Shown here piece after piece: positions 29,282-40,518 of a stretch of 64,000 nucleotides of DNA. The notes under the pieces were generated by a model, which did no database searches, was not told where the DNA came from, and saw only the letters and a list, made by a program, of their open reading frames with translations. The translations under genes were made by a program, and so were the position numbers. Position 1 is the first letter of the stretch. Every line of letters starts with the position of its first letter. Source of the stretch: Bartonella tribocorum CIP 105476 (GTDB lineage Bacteria > Pseudomonadota > Alphaproteobacteria > Rhizobiales > Rhizobiaceae); assembly GCF_000196435.1 (NCBI RefSeq), contig NC_010161.1, positions 1,981,501-2,045,500 of the forward strand, written 5' to 3'.

Positions 29282-29866
29282 GCTCTTTCCTCTCTATAAA
29301 ATACCCCAAAATACCGGCAGGTCATCACCCTAAAATCTCTACTTTACTTAAAGGTTATAAAGTATAAATGACTTACATTTTAGCTCTTTAAAAACACGAA
29401 ACCACCCTTAAATAAAGAAATTCAGGCACAAAATATGCTATAAAAGCCTATCAGTCACGTTTGAGCGCCAACACTTCAATGAATATTCTGATAAGAGTTT
29501 TGTAAAAAACAAAACTGAGAAAAGCTCTTAATATCAAAGTATTTTTTAAATTGAGTATACACTAATCCATCACGCTTTCTTTAATTCTTTAACGTTCTAA
29601 TCATTTATTTTTTGTAGACTCAATTGTTTTCTATAGACTCAATCGTTACTTTTCTAACACATTTAAAATATTATCCAAAAGTGTCACAAACAGGTATAGG
29701 GTGTTTCGTATTTTTTCAAAAGAGAGAAAAACAATCTAAGATTGACTTTTTTTATATTTTTCCTTATGGATTAACAGCCGTATGATGGGGTAAAATTGCT
29801 CATCTCGCGCATAATTACTCATAAAACAACGATTAAGAAGGGCCGCACTCCGCGGTATTTAAATAA
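29282..29866. other. Divergent promoter region between mrp and rpmH
   Basis: Holds the promoters for mrp (leftward) and rpmH (rightward). A TTGACT at about 29743 is followed by a T-rich tract, a possible -35 for rpmH. A GC-richer leader just before rpmH contains CCGCACTCCGCGG (29843-29855), able to form a short hairpin. DnaA-box clusters, which neighbour rpmH in some bacteria, are not seen here. Confidence 0.45.
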
Positions 29867-30001
29867 ATGAAACGTACTTACCAACCCTCTAAACTTGTCC
29901 GTAAACGCCGCCATGGCTTTCGTGCCCGTATGGCCACAGCTGGAGGACGTAAAGTTATTGCTGCAAGACGTGCTCGTGGCCGTAAGCGGCTCTCTGCTTA
30001 A
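29867..30001 (+). CDS. rpmH: 50S ribosomal protein L34
   Basis: 44 residues, the normal L34 length. Sequence begins [18 protein letters not shown] and ends RGRKRLSA, highly basic. First gene of the classic rpmH-rnpA-yidC order. A compound hairpin lies between it and rnpA. Confidence 0.98.
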   Translation: MKRTYQPSKLVRKRRHGFRARMATAGGRKVIAARRARGRKRLSA

Positions 30002-30011
30002 CCATTTAAAT

Positions 30012-30055
30012 TTTCACAACCGTTGAGAATTTCTCACCATTTCCTCGTTGTGAAA
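30012..30055 (+). terminator. Intercistronic hairpin rpmH-rnpA
   Basis: TTTCACAAC (30012-30020) pairs with GTTGTGAAA (30047-30055), followed by cttttgtt. An inner GAGAA/TTCTC pairing can extend the fold. It probably attenuates read-through so that L34 is made in excess over RnpA; that role is inference. Confidence 0.5.
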
Positions 30056-30117
30056 CTTTTGTTATGAACCTCTAATGCCTAATTGCAGGTCTTTAGTGAA
30101 ATTGCGAAACGTTCTTT

Positions 30118-30510
30118 ATGAAAAAAAAACATCCCTGCCGCATTCGCAAAAGAGCAGATTTTTTGGCTGTCCGTACAGGAGAAAAACGACGGGGTCCTTT
30201 ATTTTTACTCGAAGTTAAATCTCGTGAACAAACAGCAGAAAAAAAATCGTCTCTTGTTGCGCGTGTAGGCTTCACTGTTACCCGTAAAAACGGTAATGCT
30301 GTGAAACGTAATCGTATCAAAAGGCGCTTACGTGAAGCCGTAAGAGTTGGTATAACAAACCACATGGAAGCAGGAACAGACTATGTCATCGTAGCGTATC
30401 GTGATGCGTTACATGCGCCTTTCACATCTTTGATTAGTGAATTAAATCGGCGAATAAAACCAAAAACAAAACATCAGCAACGACAACAAGGGTGTACGAA
30501 TGGAATATAA
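30118..30510 (+). CDS. rnpA: Ribonuclease P protein component
   Basis: 130 residues, basic. RnpA assists the RNase P RNA in 5' maturation of tRNA. The RNR signature is visible as [15 protein letters not shown] (60-74), with GFTVTRK (51-57) just before. The end overlaps the start of yidC by 11 bp. Confidence 0.97.
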   Translation: MKKKHPCRIRKRADFLAVRTGEKRRGPLFLLEVKSREQTAEKKSSLVARVGFTVTRKNGNAVKRNRIKRRLREAVRVGITNHMEAGTDYVIVAYRDALHAPFTSLISELNRRIKPKTKHQQRQQGCTNGI

Positions 30511-32362
30511 CCGCAATTTCTTTATCGCTATTGGCTTATCTTTCCTAGTGCTCATCGCATGGCAATTCCTTCATGTTGCTCCCAAACAAGCAAAGTTACA
30601 AAACCAACAAGCCATCACACAGCAACAGCAATTGTCAAAACAACAATCGCCCCTTTCTTCTGCTACGGTGAATTTTTCTGACGATACCTCAACGCATCCA
30701 TCAACATCGATCATCGAACAACCAATGACTCCTGAAGTCCGCAAAGCTGTATTAGCCAAGACAGAACGTATTGCGATCAAAACCAATGAACTGGAAGGCT
30801 CTATTAATCTTGTTGGTGCACAATTTGATGATCTTCACCTTAAGAAATATCGTGTAACAGTCGATAAAAAATCACCGGAAATTGATTTGCTCAATCCTAA
30901 AGGATTCAAAACGACTTACCTTGCTGAATTTGGTTTTGCAAGTGCATCTTTGCCAGCAAAAGCCTTGCCACAACCTGATACACAATGGCAAATAGAGGGA
31001 AACAATACCACCCTGACCCCTTCAACACCCATCACTTTGATTTATAATAATGGACAGGGACAAATCTTCCGCCGTACCCTTTTTGTTGATGATTATTACA
31101 TGTTTACCATTGAGGATTCTATCAGCAATGAAAGTGATCAACCCATATATCTCTCATCCTATGCCCGCGTTGCCCGTGCAGCACCACCAGAACATACAAA
31201 TGCAACCTATTTGCTTCATGAGGGGATGATCGGTATTGCAGGGGACTCGCTTAAAACTGAAAAATATAAGACCTTAGCAGAGCTTGATCCAAATCCTGAT
31301 AATGGGCAAAAAAGCATGACTTTTTCCAAAGTGACAGGAGGCTGGATTGGTATTACCGATAAATATTGGGCTGTAGCGGTTATTCCCCAACAAGATAAAG
31401 AATATACAAGCCGTTTTATTTATTTTGATCGTTTACAAACGCATTATCAATCTGACTTGCTAGGATCGCTTTTAACGATTGCCCCTAATGAAACAAAAAC
31501 TGTTACAAATCATCTTTTTGCTGGTGCAAAACAGGTTGAAATCATTAATCACTATCAAAACAACCTAAAAATTAACAAGTTTGCTCTCTTGATTGATTGG
31601 GGTTGGTTTGATTTCATCACAAAACCTATGTTTGCCCTCATTGATATTCTTTATAAGCAAACAGGAAATTTTGGTATTGCCATCCTTCTTGTCACAGTGC
31701 TCTTAAAAATACTTCTTTTCCCTCTCGCCAATAAATCTTATCAATCTATGGCGCGCATGAAGCTGCTCCAACCGCGTTTGCTAGAGATAAAAGAAAAATA
31801 TCCCGATGACAAAAACAAACAACAACAAGCAATTATAGAACTGTATAAAACCGAAAAAATTAACCCCCTTGCAGGCTGTTGGCCAATGTTGGTTCAATTT
31901 CCAATATTCTTTGCGCTTTATAAAGTTCTCTATATTACCATTGAAATGCGCCATGCTCCTTTCTTTGGCTGGATTCAAGATTTAGCCGCCCCCGATCCAA
32001 CATCTCTTTTCAACTTGTTTGGTCTTTTGCCCTATACAACACCAGCATTTCTTATGATTGGTGCATGGCCTTTGATTATGGGGATAACGATGTTTTTACA
32101 AATGCGTATGAATCCCGCTCCTCAAGACCAAACCCAAGCGATGATCTTCACATGGATGCCTGTCGTCTTTACTTTTATGCTTGCCTCTTTCCCTGTTGGT
32201 CTTGTCATCTATTGGGCATGGAACAATATATTGTCGATCATTCAGCAAGGTATCATGATGAAGCGTCAAGGAGCCAAAATTGAGCTTTTTGATAATTTAA
32301 AAACCATGTGGAAAAAATCACCCAAAAAAGAAGAGCAGACCCAAAAAGAAGCACAAGAATGA
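30500..32362 (+). CDS. yidC: Membrane protein insertase YidC
   Basis: 620 residues, typical of Gram-negative YidC. An N-terminal transmembrane helix (about 7-22) and a Gln/Ser-rich linker (35-70) precede a large periplasmic domain. The C-terminal 60KD_IMP core starts near residue 375, with helices around [37 protein letters not shown] and the last two helices ([14 protein letters not shown]). It inserts Sec-dependent and Sec-independent inner-membrane proteins. It overlaps rnpA by 11 bp and engB by ATGA, so it is part of a coupled operon. Confidence 0.97.
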   Translation: MEYNRNFFIAIGLSFLVLIAWQFLHVAPKQAKLQNQQAITQQQQLSKQQSPLSSATVNFSDDTSTHPSTSIIEQPMTPEVRKAVLAKTERIAIKTNELEGSINLVGAQFDDLHLKKYRVTVDKKSPEIDLLNPKGFKTTYLAEFGFASASLPAKALPQPDTQWQIEGNNTTLTPSTPITLIYNNGQGQIFRRTLFVDDYYMFTIEDSISNESDQPIYLSSYARVARAAPPEHTNATYLLHEGMIGIAGDSLKTEKYKTLAELDPNPDNGQKSMTFSKVTGGWIGITDKYWAVAVIPQQDKEYTSRFIYFDRLQTHYQSDLLGSLLTIAPNETKTVTNHLFAGAKQVEIINHYQNNLKINKFALLIDWGWFDFITKPMFALIDILYKQTGNFGIAILLVTVLLKILLFPLANKSYQSMARMKLLQPRLLEIKEKYPDDKNKQQQAIIELYKTEKINPLAGCWPMLVQFPIFFALYKVLYITIEMRHAPFFGWIQDLAAPDPTSLFNLFGLLPYTTPAFLMIGAWPLIMGITMFLQMRMNPAPQDQTQAMIFTWMPVVFTFMLASFPVGLVIYWAWNNILSIIQQGIMMKRQGAKIELFDNLKTMWKKSPKKEEQTQKEAQE

Positions 32363-33003
32363 CAAGAGATTCTTCCCTTTCTGGAGTTTTTTCTCGCAAT
32401 TGGATTTTTATTCGTGGCGTTCCCGCAATACGCTTTCTTCCTCCTGAAGGACCACCAGAAATTGCATTTGCAGGACGTTCCAATGTTGGAAAATCATCTT
32501 TAATCAATGCACTTGTCCAGCAAAAAGGCTTAGCACGGACCTCAAATACACCAGGACGAACTCAAGAACTTAATTATTTTATCCCCGATGGCTTTAGTGG
32601 ACAAAGAGGAGATCTTCCTCCTTTCGCAGTCGTCGATATGCCGGGTTATGGTTTTGCTGCTGCTCCGAAAAATCTGGTTGATGCTTGGACAAATTTGATT
32701 TTTAGCTATTTACGGGGACGCTCAACACTAAAACGTGTATATCTCTTGATTGATTCACGGCACGGCATTAAAAATAATGATGAAGATGTTCTTGCACTCC
32801 TTGATAAAGCAGCTGTTTCTTACCAAATTGTTTTGACAAAAAGCGATAAAATCAAATCAAATGCCTTGGAAAAATTGATTATGATTACACAAACAAAACT
32901 TCTCAAACATCCAGCAGCTTATCCTGAGATCCTTGCAACCTCTTCAGAAAAAGCGTACGGTTTAGAAGAATTACGAGCTGCCATTTTGCAAACCATTGCA
33001 TAA
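32359..33003 (+). CDS. engB: Ribosome-biogenesis GTPase EngB/YsxC
   Basis: 214 residues. The start at 32359 gives an ATGA overlap with the yidC stop; the frame is open 17 codons further up, but that would overlap yidC by over 50 bp. G1 GRSNVGKSS (39-47), G3 DMPGYG (92-97) and G4 TKSD (159-162) are all intact. EngB acts in late assembly of the large ribosomal subunit. Last gene of the rpmH cluster. Confidence 0.95.
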   Translation: MTRDSSLSGVFSRNWIFIRGVPAIRFLPPEGPPEIAFAGRSNVGKSSLINALVQQKGLARTSNTPGRTQELNYFIPDGFSGQRGDLPPFAVVDMPGYGFAAAPKNLVDAWTNLIFSYLRGRSTLKRVYLLIDSRHGIKNNDEDVLALLDKAAVSYQIVLTKSDKIKSNALEKLIMITQTKLLKHPAAYPEILATSSEKAYGLEELRAAILQTIA

Positions 33004-33142
33004 GAGAACACATTCATATTATTAACAATTTATTAAGCATAATTGCTCGCCACTGCTAATGATCTTGTACTTCTATTCAAGCCCCTTTATAAAAAAGATG
33101 ACTTGAAAGAATTTTTATTAACTCTATTTGATAGTGTAAATT

Positions 33143-33835
33143 ATGCTGACACTTTTTCACTCTCCCCTATCCACTGCTTCGCGCTTCATACGCCTCATTC
33201 TTGGGGAATATGGTATAGCCACGCAACTGATTGAAGAATATGAATGGGCTAGAAGACACGAATTTCTCGCTCTCAATCCTGCCGGTCATGTTCCCGTTTT
33301 TCTTGATGAACACGAGGTTCCATTATCAGGTCCCTTTGTTATCTGCGAATATTTAGATGAAACCCATGGAAGTTTACGACAAGAAAATAAACTCTTTCCG
33401 GAAAACCCTTTAAATCGTGCGGAAGTACGCCGCCTCAATGACTGGTTTTTAAATAAATTTGAAAATGAAGCAACGCGTCATATTGTCCGAGAACGAATCC
33501 ATAAACGTGAAATGCCCCTCGCCATTGGCGGTGGAGCACCCAATTCACAAATTTTACGCAATGCACGGGCCAATATTCCACCCCATATGAACTATCTCAA
33601 TTGGCTTTGTGCCTCTCGCGATAGCTTAGTGGGTTCTACCTTGTCCTATGCTGACCTAGCAGCCGCCGCTGCTGTTTCCGTCCTTGACTTTCTAGGGGAA
33701 ATTGACTGGGAACAATCCCCTGCTGCTAAAGACTGGTACATGCGGATTAAATCACGCCCTTCTTTTCGTTCTCTTTTAACAGATCGTGTTCGTGGAATTG
33801 TTGCCAGTGCTCACTATGCCGATCTTGATTTCTAG
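33143..33835 (+). CDS. Glutathione S-transferase family protein
   Basis: 230 residues. N-terminal thioredoxin-like domain (about 1-80) with SPLSTASRFIRL at the usual glutathione-site helix, NPAGHVPVFLDE (45-56) containing the cis-proline, and the GPFVICEYLDE helix (62-72). The C-terminal helical domain includes LSYADLAAAAAVSVLDFLGE, matching the GST_C core. Catalytic Ser or Cys assignment is uncertain. The nearest upstream gene is engB, 140 bp away; no strong ribosome site is visible. Confidence 0.85.
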   Translation: MLTLFHSPLSTASRFIRLILGEYGIATQLIEEYEWARRHEFLALNPAGHVPVFLDEHEVPLSGPFVICEYLDETHGSLRQENKLFPENPLNRAEVRRLNDWFLNKFENEATRHIVRERIHKREMPLAIGGGAPNSQILRNARANIPPHMNYLNWLCASRDSLVGSTLSYADLAAAAAVSVLDFLGEIDWEQSPAAKDWYMRIKSRPSFRSLLTDRVRGIVASAHYADLDF

Positions 33836-34955
33836 CTTCCTCTTACAAACAAAAATAAAAACCCATCATATCTCTTATTCCAAGCCTTCTTATAATACAC
33901 CTAAAAAAATCTTTTTTGCCGTATCACAAAAAGTTCCGTATAGAGATAAAGACATTTAACAAAGTGTTTTAAAGTCTCTCTTTAAAAATAAGAGCTGTAG
34001 CACCATTAAAAGCTAAGCAAATAAAATAACCATACCATGTTATCCTCCATTCTTCCCCATATATGAAAAAACGCATTTCATGACATGCATAACTATTTAC
34101 TCTTAATAGAAAAAAGCTCTATCATGTGTTTTTACAACATAACAATTTTTTCAACGAGCTTCCCTAAAAGGGAGAAAATCCAACCAACGCTCGTGTGTCA
34201 ACAATTCAATTTTTCAAGCATCTTCCTGTTTTTGACGTCTTTTATGTGTTTTTATTCATAAATAACGCATTGATTAAAAACGATAATTTTTTAATTGAAG
34301 CATAAATTTCAAATACTTTTCACGCATAATCCTCCTCACTTAAATCAATTAAAATCTCTTTCTTACCACGTCATAAACGGGATTGGTGTGTGAAAAAATT
34401 GTATAAGAAAAGAATAAAATCCCTATGAATCATTTCAAATACCAAAGCAAAGGCTGGCAAAACGTATAATGATACCTAATTTGCACTTTTATGAAGCATA
34501 GCGCTGCAGAATAGATTTTATATTATTCATTGGAGATTTTCTCATTATACCATCCACGAGAACTATCGTGAAACGAGTTTAGGAACATTGAAACATATTT
34601 CTTTAAAACACACACATGAATTGGCAACATACATGTATTTTATTTGAAGTATTTTATTTTACATGAAGAAATGTGCCTCTATTCAAGAACGGGAGAAATA
34701 AAAGCGCCACAGCAATGTGCAATCTCCATGAGACTTTACAAACAAGGCTCACCCTATTCATCACACACTTTAACAAAAAACATCTCTCTATAAATTTTTT
34801 AATCTTACCATCACTTACCCTAAACAATAGAATTTTACAGTACAAAAGGATAAGTTAAAGTAGGAATTTTTTTTCTATAAAGATAAAGAACGGTTGGAAA
34901 GAAGGTAAGAATTTGCCTATACTACGGTGGTGTAAAGTATTATAAGGAGATAAAA
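33836..34955. other. 1.1 kb spacer with dispersed-repeat copy 3 and the dapB promoter region
   Basis: No gene supported. The repeat copy covers about 34325-34650. Immediately before dapB, ATAAGGAGAT supplies a strong ribosome site. Short open stretches here lie within or beside the repeat. Confidence 0.5.
34325..34650. repeat. Dispersed intergenic repeat, copy 3
   Basis: One of the fullest copies. Blocks in order: aatcaattaaaatctctttctt, a gtataagaaaagaataaaa-like block, tatgaatcatttcaaatacc, ttttatgaagcatag, ttatattattcattggag, cattataccatccacgag, and tgaattggcaacatac. The same blocks recur near 42.4-42.7 and 46.2-46.4 kb. Confidence 0.65.
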
Positions 34956-35768
34956 ATGCGCCTTACAGTTGTTGGTGCAAATGGAAGAATGGGACGTGAA
35001 CTCATTACAGCAATCCGGCAAAGGAAAGATGTAGAGCTTTGTGCTGTTCTTGTACGCAAAAACTCACCTTTTGTAGGAAAAGATGCCAGTGTATTAATTG
35101 GCTCAGACTCCCTTGGAATTCGCATCACAGACGATCCTGAAAATGCCTTTTCAAGCACAGAAGGTATTGTCGATTTTTCACACCCCCAAGCCAGTCTTCT
35201 TTATGCTGACTATGCTGCTCAAAAAAAACTTGTCCATATTATCGGCACCACAGGATTTAGCAAAACAGAAGAAGAAAAAATTGCAGAGTTTGCGAAATAT
35301 ACAACAATTGTCAAATCCGGAAATATGAGCCTTGGAATAAATCTTTTAGCCAACCTTGTAAAGAAAGCGGCCAAAGCATTAGAAGCCGATGATTTTGATA
35401 TCGAAATTTATGAAATGCATCACGCGAACAAAGTTGATGCCCCTTCTGGAACCGCTCTTCTTCTTGGACAAGCAGCGGCTGAAGGTCGCAATGTTATGCT
35501 GCAAGATGTACGTATTAACGAACGCAATGGCTATACAGGGAAACGCGAAAAAGGCTCCATTGGCTTTTCTTGTTCACGGGGTGGAACGGTTATTGGCGAA
35601 CACAGTGTCATTTTTGCCGGCTCCCATGAGCGCATTGTTCTTTCACATACAGCGCAAGAACGCTCTATCTTTGCCAATGGCGCATTAAAAGCAGCTTCGT
35701 GGGCAAAAAACCATGCAAATGGTCTTTATTCAATGCTCGATGTCTTGGGATTAAACGATCAATTTTAA
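34956..35768 (+). CDS. dapB: 4-hydroxy-tetrahydrodipicolinate reductase
   Basis: 270 residues, usual length. Lysine/meso-diaminopimelate pathway enzyme, cytoplasmic. N-terminal NAD(P) motif [28 protein letters not shown], then the family signature [14 protein letters not shown] with the catalytic His/Lys pair. ATAAGGAGAT lies before the start. gpmA follows 23 bp later. Confidence 0.97.
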   Translation: MRLTVVGANGRMGRELITAIRQRKDVELCAVLVRKNSPFVGKDASVLIGSDSLGIRITDDPENAFSSTEGIVDFSHPQASLLYADYAAQKKLVHIIGTTGFSKTEEEKIAEFAKYTTIVKSGNMSLGINLLANLVKKAAKALEADDFDIEIYEMHHANKVDAPSGTALLLGQAAAEGRNVMLQDVRINERNGYTGKREKGSIGFSCSRGGTVIGEHSVIFAGSHERIVLSHTAQERSIFANGALKAASWAKNHANGLYSMLDVLGLNDQF

Positions 35769-35791
35769 ACAATCAAAAGAGGCAATTCATA

Positions 35792-36412
35792 ATGGGACGC
35801 ACACTTGTACTCATCCGTCACGGACAAAGCGAATGGAATCTCAAAAACCTTTTTACGGGTTGGAAAGACCCTGATTTAACAGAAAAAGGGCATGCAGAAG
35901 CGATAGCAGCAGGAAAAAAACTAAAAGAAACTGGTGTGAAGTTTGATATTGCTTATACATCTGCCTTACAGCGTGCCCAAAAAACGGCTCAGCACATTTT
36001 AGAGCAAATGGGACAATCAGATTTAGAAATGATCAAAAGCGCCGCCTTGAATGAACGTAATTATGGTGATCTTTCTGGTTTAAATAAAGATGAAGTACGC
36101 CAACAATGGGGAGAAGAACAAGTGAAAATGTGGCGCCGCTCCTATACGATTGCGCCTCCTAATGGAGAAAGCCTACGCGATACCGGTGCACGCATTTGGC
36201 CTTATTATCTTTACCATATCCAGCCTCATATTTTGCGCTCTCAAACTGTTTTGATCGCAGCACATGGAAACTCTCTTCGTGCTCTTATGATGGCGCTTGA
36301 AGGTCTAAACGGCGAAGAAATTATATCTCAAGAATTAGCGACCGGTATTCCTATTATTTATACCTTTAATCCCGATTCAACCATTTCATCAAAGACAATC
36401 ATCACACCTTAA
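35792..36412 (+). CDS. gpmA: 2,3-bisphosphoglycerate-dependent phosphoglycerate mutase
   Basis: 206 residues from ATG 35792, preceded by AAGAGG; the frame is open 31 codons upstream inside dapB, but [16 protein letters not shown] is the genuine start. The catalytic His is H10 in [13 protein letters not shown] carries the proton-donor Glu; [10 protein letters not shown] holds the second His. Interconverts 2- and 3-phosphoglycerate in glycolysis. The short form (~206) is usual for alphaproteobacteria. Co-transcribed with dapB. Confidence 0.97.
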   Translation: MGRTLVLIRHGQSEWNLKNLFTGWKDPDLTEKGHAEAIAAGKKLKETGVKFDIAYTSALQRAQKTAQHILEQMGQSDLEMIKSAALNERNYGDLSGLNKDEVRQQWGEEQVKMWRRSYTIAPPNGESLRDTGARIWPYYLYHIQPHILRSQTVLIAAHGNSLRALMMALEGLNGEEIISQELATGIPIIYTFNPDSTISSKTIITP

Positions 36413-36801
36413 ATTCTTGAAAGTGTAATAGTGTAATGGAGTTAGAGCATGTAATCTAATGCTGTCATACTTTAAAATGAATAGGTTTCTCACCTCCTCA
36501 CCGTGAAAGATCAATGTTCCTACTCTCTCTCCCATTTGTCATCAGATGAGTTTCTCTTGCAATTATTCATGATCTTTGAAGTTTCTCCACACCGTTCCAC
36601 TTTCAATATTGTGTTTAACTTCGTTATTTCATACCGGATTAATAAAAAATGAAAATGAGACATCGGTCACATTACACTTTATAATATGCATGATATGCAT
36701 AAAGGTAGCTTCCACTATCCGTACCCAAAAAAAATGTTTCGATAGTCGTATAGATAATTTTATTGACAGAATTACTTCACACGCTTAGATGATTTTTATA
36801 A
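36413..36801. other. Spacer between gpmA and tRNA-Leu
   Basis: AT-rich; no open frame or terminator hairpin that I can support. A short stretch near 36598-36630 (ccactttcaatattgtgtttaac) resembles one near 46007-46030 and may be a further repeat fragment. Confidence 0.4.
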
Positions 36802-36886
36802 GCCCAGATGGCGGAATTGGTAGACGCGCAGGTTTCAGGTACCTGTGCCGCAAGGCGTGGAGGTTCGAGTCCTCTTCCGGGCACCA
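36802..36886 (+). tRNA. tRNA-Leu(CAG)
   Basis: 85 nt starting GCCCAGATGGCGGAATTGG, with the long variable arm of a class II tRNA. The anticodon stem-loop CAGGT-TTCAGGT-ACCTG has anticodon CAG. T-arm GGAGGTTCGAGTCCTC and encoded CCA at 36884-36886. One A-C mismatch occurs in the acceptor stem. Confidence 0.95.
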
Positions 36887-37866
36887 TCAAATTTTATATC
36901 AGCGGTAACTTCTTTTTTATTTTACACGCGTTCTTTCATGTGAGAGCCATATCAATAAACATAAGAGAATAGGATTTTCCGATATACCTCTTAATTTTTG
37001 TGAATCCGGACTTCTTTTCAAAGTATTTTTTGACATCCTTAATGCCCAAAAGAGCTCCCCTTTTAAAAAAATCTCTTTTATGACAATCATTCAACCTCAA
37101 AATAGGCATTCAGCCTCAAAATAAAATGAATCTTGAATGTTGAAAAAACTATCCCTCAAATCATAAGGAAAAATTTAACTTCCCTACAAAACCTATTAAA
37201 TCAAGACAAAAGCCTCTCGATCATAAAGTCTCATGATCATTCATCTGGCTCCTCCCAATAAAAGAGATAATCCCTAAATGTGCTCATGTATTATAATTGA
37301 CGACCAATATCATAATCTATGAGAGAAAAAATTTTTACGCTTCATTATTTATCATTCAATAAAATACCCTAACTCATTAAACTTCAAATCCAATCAAATT
37401 GGAAAATCAGCACAGAATGGTGAACCATAAAAGTTAAAAGAAAATGGATTATATGAGACGATAACGAACAAGAAAAATTCTCTTTCCTGAAATCATTTTT
37501 CAAAAAAATTATCTGATAAAAAAGTAGAAGAGAATAAAAACAGAAATACATTTAAAAAAATATATATACACGCATACTTACGCATAAAAAAATGTTCTTT
37601 AGTGGTAAACTCAAAAATAGTTTATTACCAATGATATGAGAAAAATTTACTTGTTACAGCAACATGAATCAAGAAAAATCGTAGAAACATAGAGTGTATA
37701 ATCATCTGTCACGAGAAAAAATTTTAATCACATATCTAAGTTCTGTTTTTTGAATCTTCTTTTCTTGTTTTATCTAAAACATGAGACAATCTATTCAATT
37801 ATCGGTATTACATATCACCATGATTAAAAACGAATGCCATAAAAAATTCAAAGCATCGTGCCGCTT
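36887..37866. other. AT-rich spacer downstream of tRNA-Leu
   Basis: About 1 kb without supportable genes. It marks the start of an accessory stretch that runs to tRNA-Ser at 43.8 kb. I looked for a repeat of the tRNA-Leu 3' end and saw none. Confidence 0.4.
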
Positions 37867-38055
37867 TTATTGTTCTTTCTCCAATAACCCCTCGATTGCC
37901 GTATCTCGTTCTTTAATTACTTTTTCTAATTCTGCAACGACCTTTTTATACAATTTCGAACGCTTCGTATAAGAATAACCAAGCATAATGATTGCTATAT
38001 GAAAAAGACAACTAATAATTGTACTTATGAAAACAAACAATATCATAAGAGTCAT
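37867..38055 (-). CDS. Small membrane/coiled-coil protein, operon gene 4
   Basis: 62 residues from the ATG at 38055, which forms a TAATG overlap with the stop of the preceding gene and has GGAGAG upstream; an ATG five codons further up is possible. One transmembrane helix (about 3-25) is followed by a charged helix with a KERDTA element. No known family. Similar K/Q-x-R-D-x-A elements occur in the products of genes 1 (KERDDA) and 3 (QQRDKA). Last gene of a tight four-gene set. Confidence 0.7.
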   Translation of the reverse strand: MTLMILFVFISTIISCLFHIAIIMLGYSYTKRSKLYKKVVAELEKVIKERDTAIEGLLEKEQ

Positions 38056-38507
38056 TATTTTTCTCTCCATTTTTGTGCTGCAAAAGCTTTATCTCGCTGC
38101 TGAAAAGTGTCTTCTAATTGCTGAAGTGTTCTTTTCAATTTCTTCGTCAATCGTATGTGTAAAATTAAAATAATCGGAATAGCTATACAACAACAGATCA
38201 ACATAAATAGGCTCAAGATACAGATAAAAGTAAGAATATCAAACTCTCTGACCCCATCCAATACTTGGATAAGGGACTCATCCAATATTTGGGTAATAAC
38301 CTCATCTAACGTTTGGATAACAGAGTCCACTGCCAAACTGATAATAAATATGCAGAGGATTATTTTATAGTCCTTCGATGAAAGCGCCATAGCTTCTTTA
38401 AATGCTAAAACTTTAGATTCTTTTTCAGATGCTGAAGAAACTTCCGAAATCTTATTATCTTGTTTTTGAAGTGTCTCATGCAATGGTTGTGTTTCTTGTA
38501 TTGTCAT
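38055..38507 (-). CDS. Membrane protein with terminal coiled coil, operon gene 3
   Basis: 150 residues. Hydrophilic N-terminus (1-45), a hydrophobic helix near 48-63, an amphipathic stretch with repeated VIQTL/ITQIL/LIQVL units (63-85), a second transmembrane segment (about 93-115), and a C-terminal charged helix (LTKKLKRTLQQLEDTFQQRDKA). The start lies 12 nt after the gene 2 stop; the stop overlaps gene 4. Not recognised. Confidence 0.7.
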   Translation of the reverse strand: MTIQETQPLHETLQKQDNKISEVSSASEKESKVLAFKEAMALSSKDYKIILCIFIISLAVDSVIQTLDEVITQILDESLIQVLDGVREFDILTFICILSLFMLICCCIAIPIILILHIRLTKKLKRTLQQLEDTFQQRDKAFAAQKWREK

Positions 38508-38519
38508 ACTGGTCTCATT

Positions 38520-38669
38520 TTATTCTTCATTTTCAGAGCGTGTTTCTCGCGCGTTTTCATCTCTTTTCCATCTCTCTTTTTCCGCTCTTTCACAGTTCCT
38601 GTTACACAAAAAACAAAGAGTTCCTATAATAACTGTAACGGATATAATGAGCACAATTGCAAATCCCAC
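38520..38669 (-). CDS. 49-residue membrane peptide, operon gene 2
   Basis: GTG start at 38669 with a strong AAGGAG seven nt upstream, then one hydrophobic helix (GFAIVLIISVTVIIGTLCFL) and a highly charged tail (CERAEKERWKRDENARETR). It fits exactly between genes 1 and 3 on the same strand. Its size and non-ATG start make it easy to miss. Function unknown; a single-pass membrane peptide is expected. Confidence 0.65.
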   Translation of the reverse strand: MGFAIVLIISVTVIIGTLCFLCNRNCERAEKERWKRDENARETRSENEE

Positions 38670-38752
38670 CGTTCACTCCTTTTTCAATGAAATCATTGTT
38701 CATCGTCTCATGCATTCTTTCCCATTTGCATCAATGAACAACTTTCTATTTC

Positions 38753-39343
38753 TTATCGCGATATTTTCTTCAGATTTTGAAGCCTGTTATTTAAACGGTC
38801 AACTTCGTGATTGAGCCTTTCAAGTTCTTTATTGAGTCCATCAACATGTCCATGATGTTTAGAAATTACTTCTAAAATATGTAATGATTGAGACTGATCT
38901 TTAAGCTTATTGGCTTTGTCTAACTCTCGAAAGGCCTCTGTCCTTTTCTTAACATGTTCAAATAGCGTGAAAAACGTCCCGATCCGCTCAAAAATTGCAG
39001 CATTTCGCTTTTGAATTATCTCATGCTGATAAGTAATTTGTTTATTGTTTGGCATATTTTTCAGCAATGCCAAATAGAGTTCCTGCTGTTCAAAAGCTAT
39101 TCTCTCCAAATCCTCTAGCGCTACCCCTAATAACTTCATTGTATCGTTCCATCCCCGTTCCGCATTTTCTTTTTCAAATTTTTCTGAATCTAACATCTGA
39201 ACAGCATCATCCCGTTCCTTAACGACTTGAGAACAGAATAATTTATCGACCCCGCTATAGCCATATGAGGCGGACACAAGATAGGCGTGCAAAAATATGA
39301 TAAGCAATAAGCCTTCTCTCAACAGAATTTTTTTTGTAAACAT
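38753..39343 (-). CDS. Secreted or anchored coiled-coil protein, operon gene 1
   Basis: 196 residues. A signal peptide or anchor covers residues 8-26, followed by a long helical body with leucine heptads at the C-terminus (LNKELERLNHEVDRLNNRLQNL). It contains a VVKERDDAVQML element that reappears in altered form in gene 4. One cysteine (C37). Periplasmic coiled coil tethered near the membrane is the likely build. No family recognised. The genes downstream are small membrane proteins, so a membrane complex is plausible; that is inference. Confidence 0.75.
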   Translation of the reverse strand: MFTKKILLREGLLLIIFLHAYLVSASYGYSGVDKLFCSQVVKERDDAVQMLDSEKFEKENAERGWNDTMKLLGVALEDLERIAFEQQELYLALLKNMPNNKQITYQHEIIQKRNAAIFERIGTFFTLFEHVKKRTEAFRELDKANKLKDQSQSLHILEVISKHHGHVDGLNKELERLNHEVDRLNNRLQNLKKISR

Positions 39344-40518
39344 TTTTCTATTTTCTCGTACAAAATACCTTAAAATAAAGACCTAAATTCTCATCAAAAG
39401 ATTCGTATTGAAGTTTATTCAATCTATTTAAAATAATCTACGATAAAAAAAAGGGATAGATTATACACTAATGAAATATTCTACAAATAAAATAAAGATA
39501 TAAAAATTAATTTATTCAATAGATTATTTATAAACTTTTCTGTTTAGCTCTATGTCTTTATGGGAGAAGTTTAATGACTTTATACGTAAATTAAAAAGAA
39601 CTGAATATAATATTGAAAATTAATCAAAAATAGTTTTTTGATTAATAAGTATCCCCCCATGAAATGAGGCAGACACAAAAACAGATAAAATTAATCAATG
39701 GTATTGAATGATATAAAGTTACTTTTAATAGAAATTTGTTTTGTATCAGAAGCAGTAAAAAATTGTATCTTTTACAAAAATTCAAATTTATTCATTTTCT
39801 ATATTACATTTTATGTTATATTCTTTGAGTTAATTAAATATCACAGAATATTAAACTGATAGGATACATTTTTCTCAAGCGGCATTTTTTAGAGAAAATT
39901 TGATTTAATCAGTGGGGACAAGCAATGAACGAAGATATAATTTGAAAAGACAGTATAGAGTGTTATTCGTAAAAGAATACCATTTTGGAGAAGGCTAAAG
40001 AAATATTTATGATCAATGATATAAGTGAGAGACATGAATTGGGGGGAGGGCGTGATCTTTCTTACAGCGCAGTAGATTAAAAAAGCAGATGAAGTTTAAA
40101 ATTCACCATTATTCATCATGAGATGAAAAACTTTCATTCCACGTTTGATTTTTTGTTTTGAACTATTTTCTTGTTCTGTCTGTAATATCTGAAGAATATC
40201 TTTAATAAGCACTCTTTTAGGGTGTCGTTTCCATGGTCAAAGTAACGGTTATTGAGCTTCCATTCAGGATACTATTTTGCAAAAGGAAATCGTTATTTCA
40301 GACTATGGTGAGATTTATATATTGAGTCACGATATATCATGCCCCCTCCTCTTTTATCAGAAATTTAATTCTTAATCGTAATGATATGATCAAAATAACA
40401 AACCTCGAGAGACAATCTTTTTAATAAAATGAAAGTAAAGATGAGCTCTGAAAATAACTTTTTTAGACGTAAATTGATATACTGAGAAACAGTCATAGAG
40501 TAATGGGGGGAATTACAA
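39344..40518. other. AT-rich spacer with short decayed coding-like stretches
   Basis: No intact gene. On the minus strand near 40100-40240 a ~45-codon open stretch ends in TAA and looks like the tail of an old gene, unidentified. The promoter for the four-gene operon should lie at about 39344-39450. Confidence 0.4.

Noticed and set aside
36887..37400. att site duplicating the tRNA-Leu 3' end
   Set aside because: No second copy of the T-arm or acceptor sequence is visible in the spacer.
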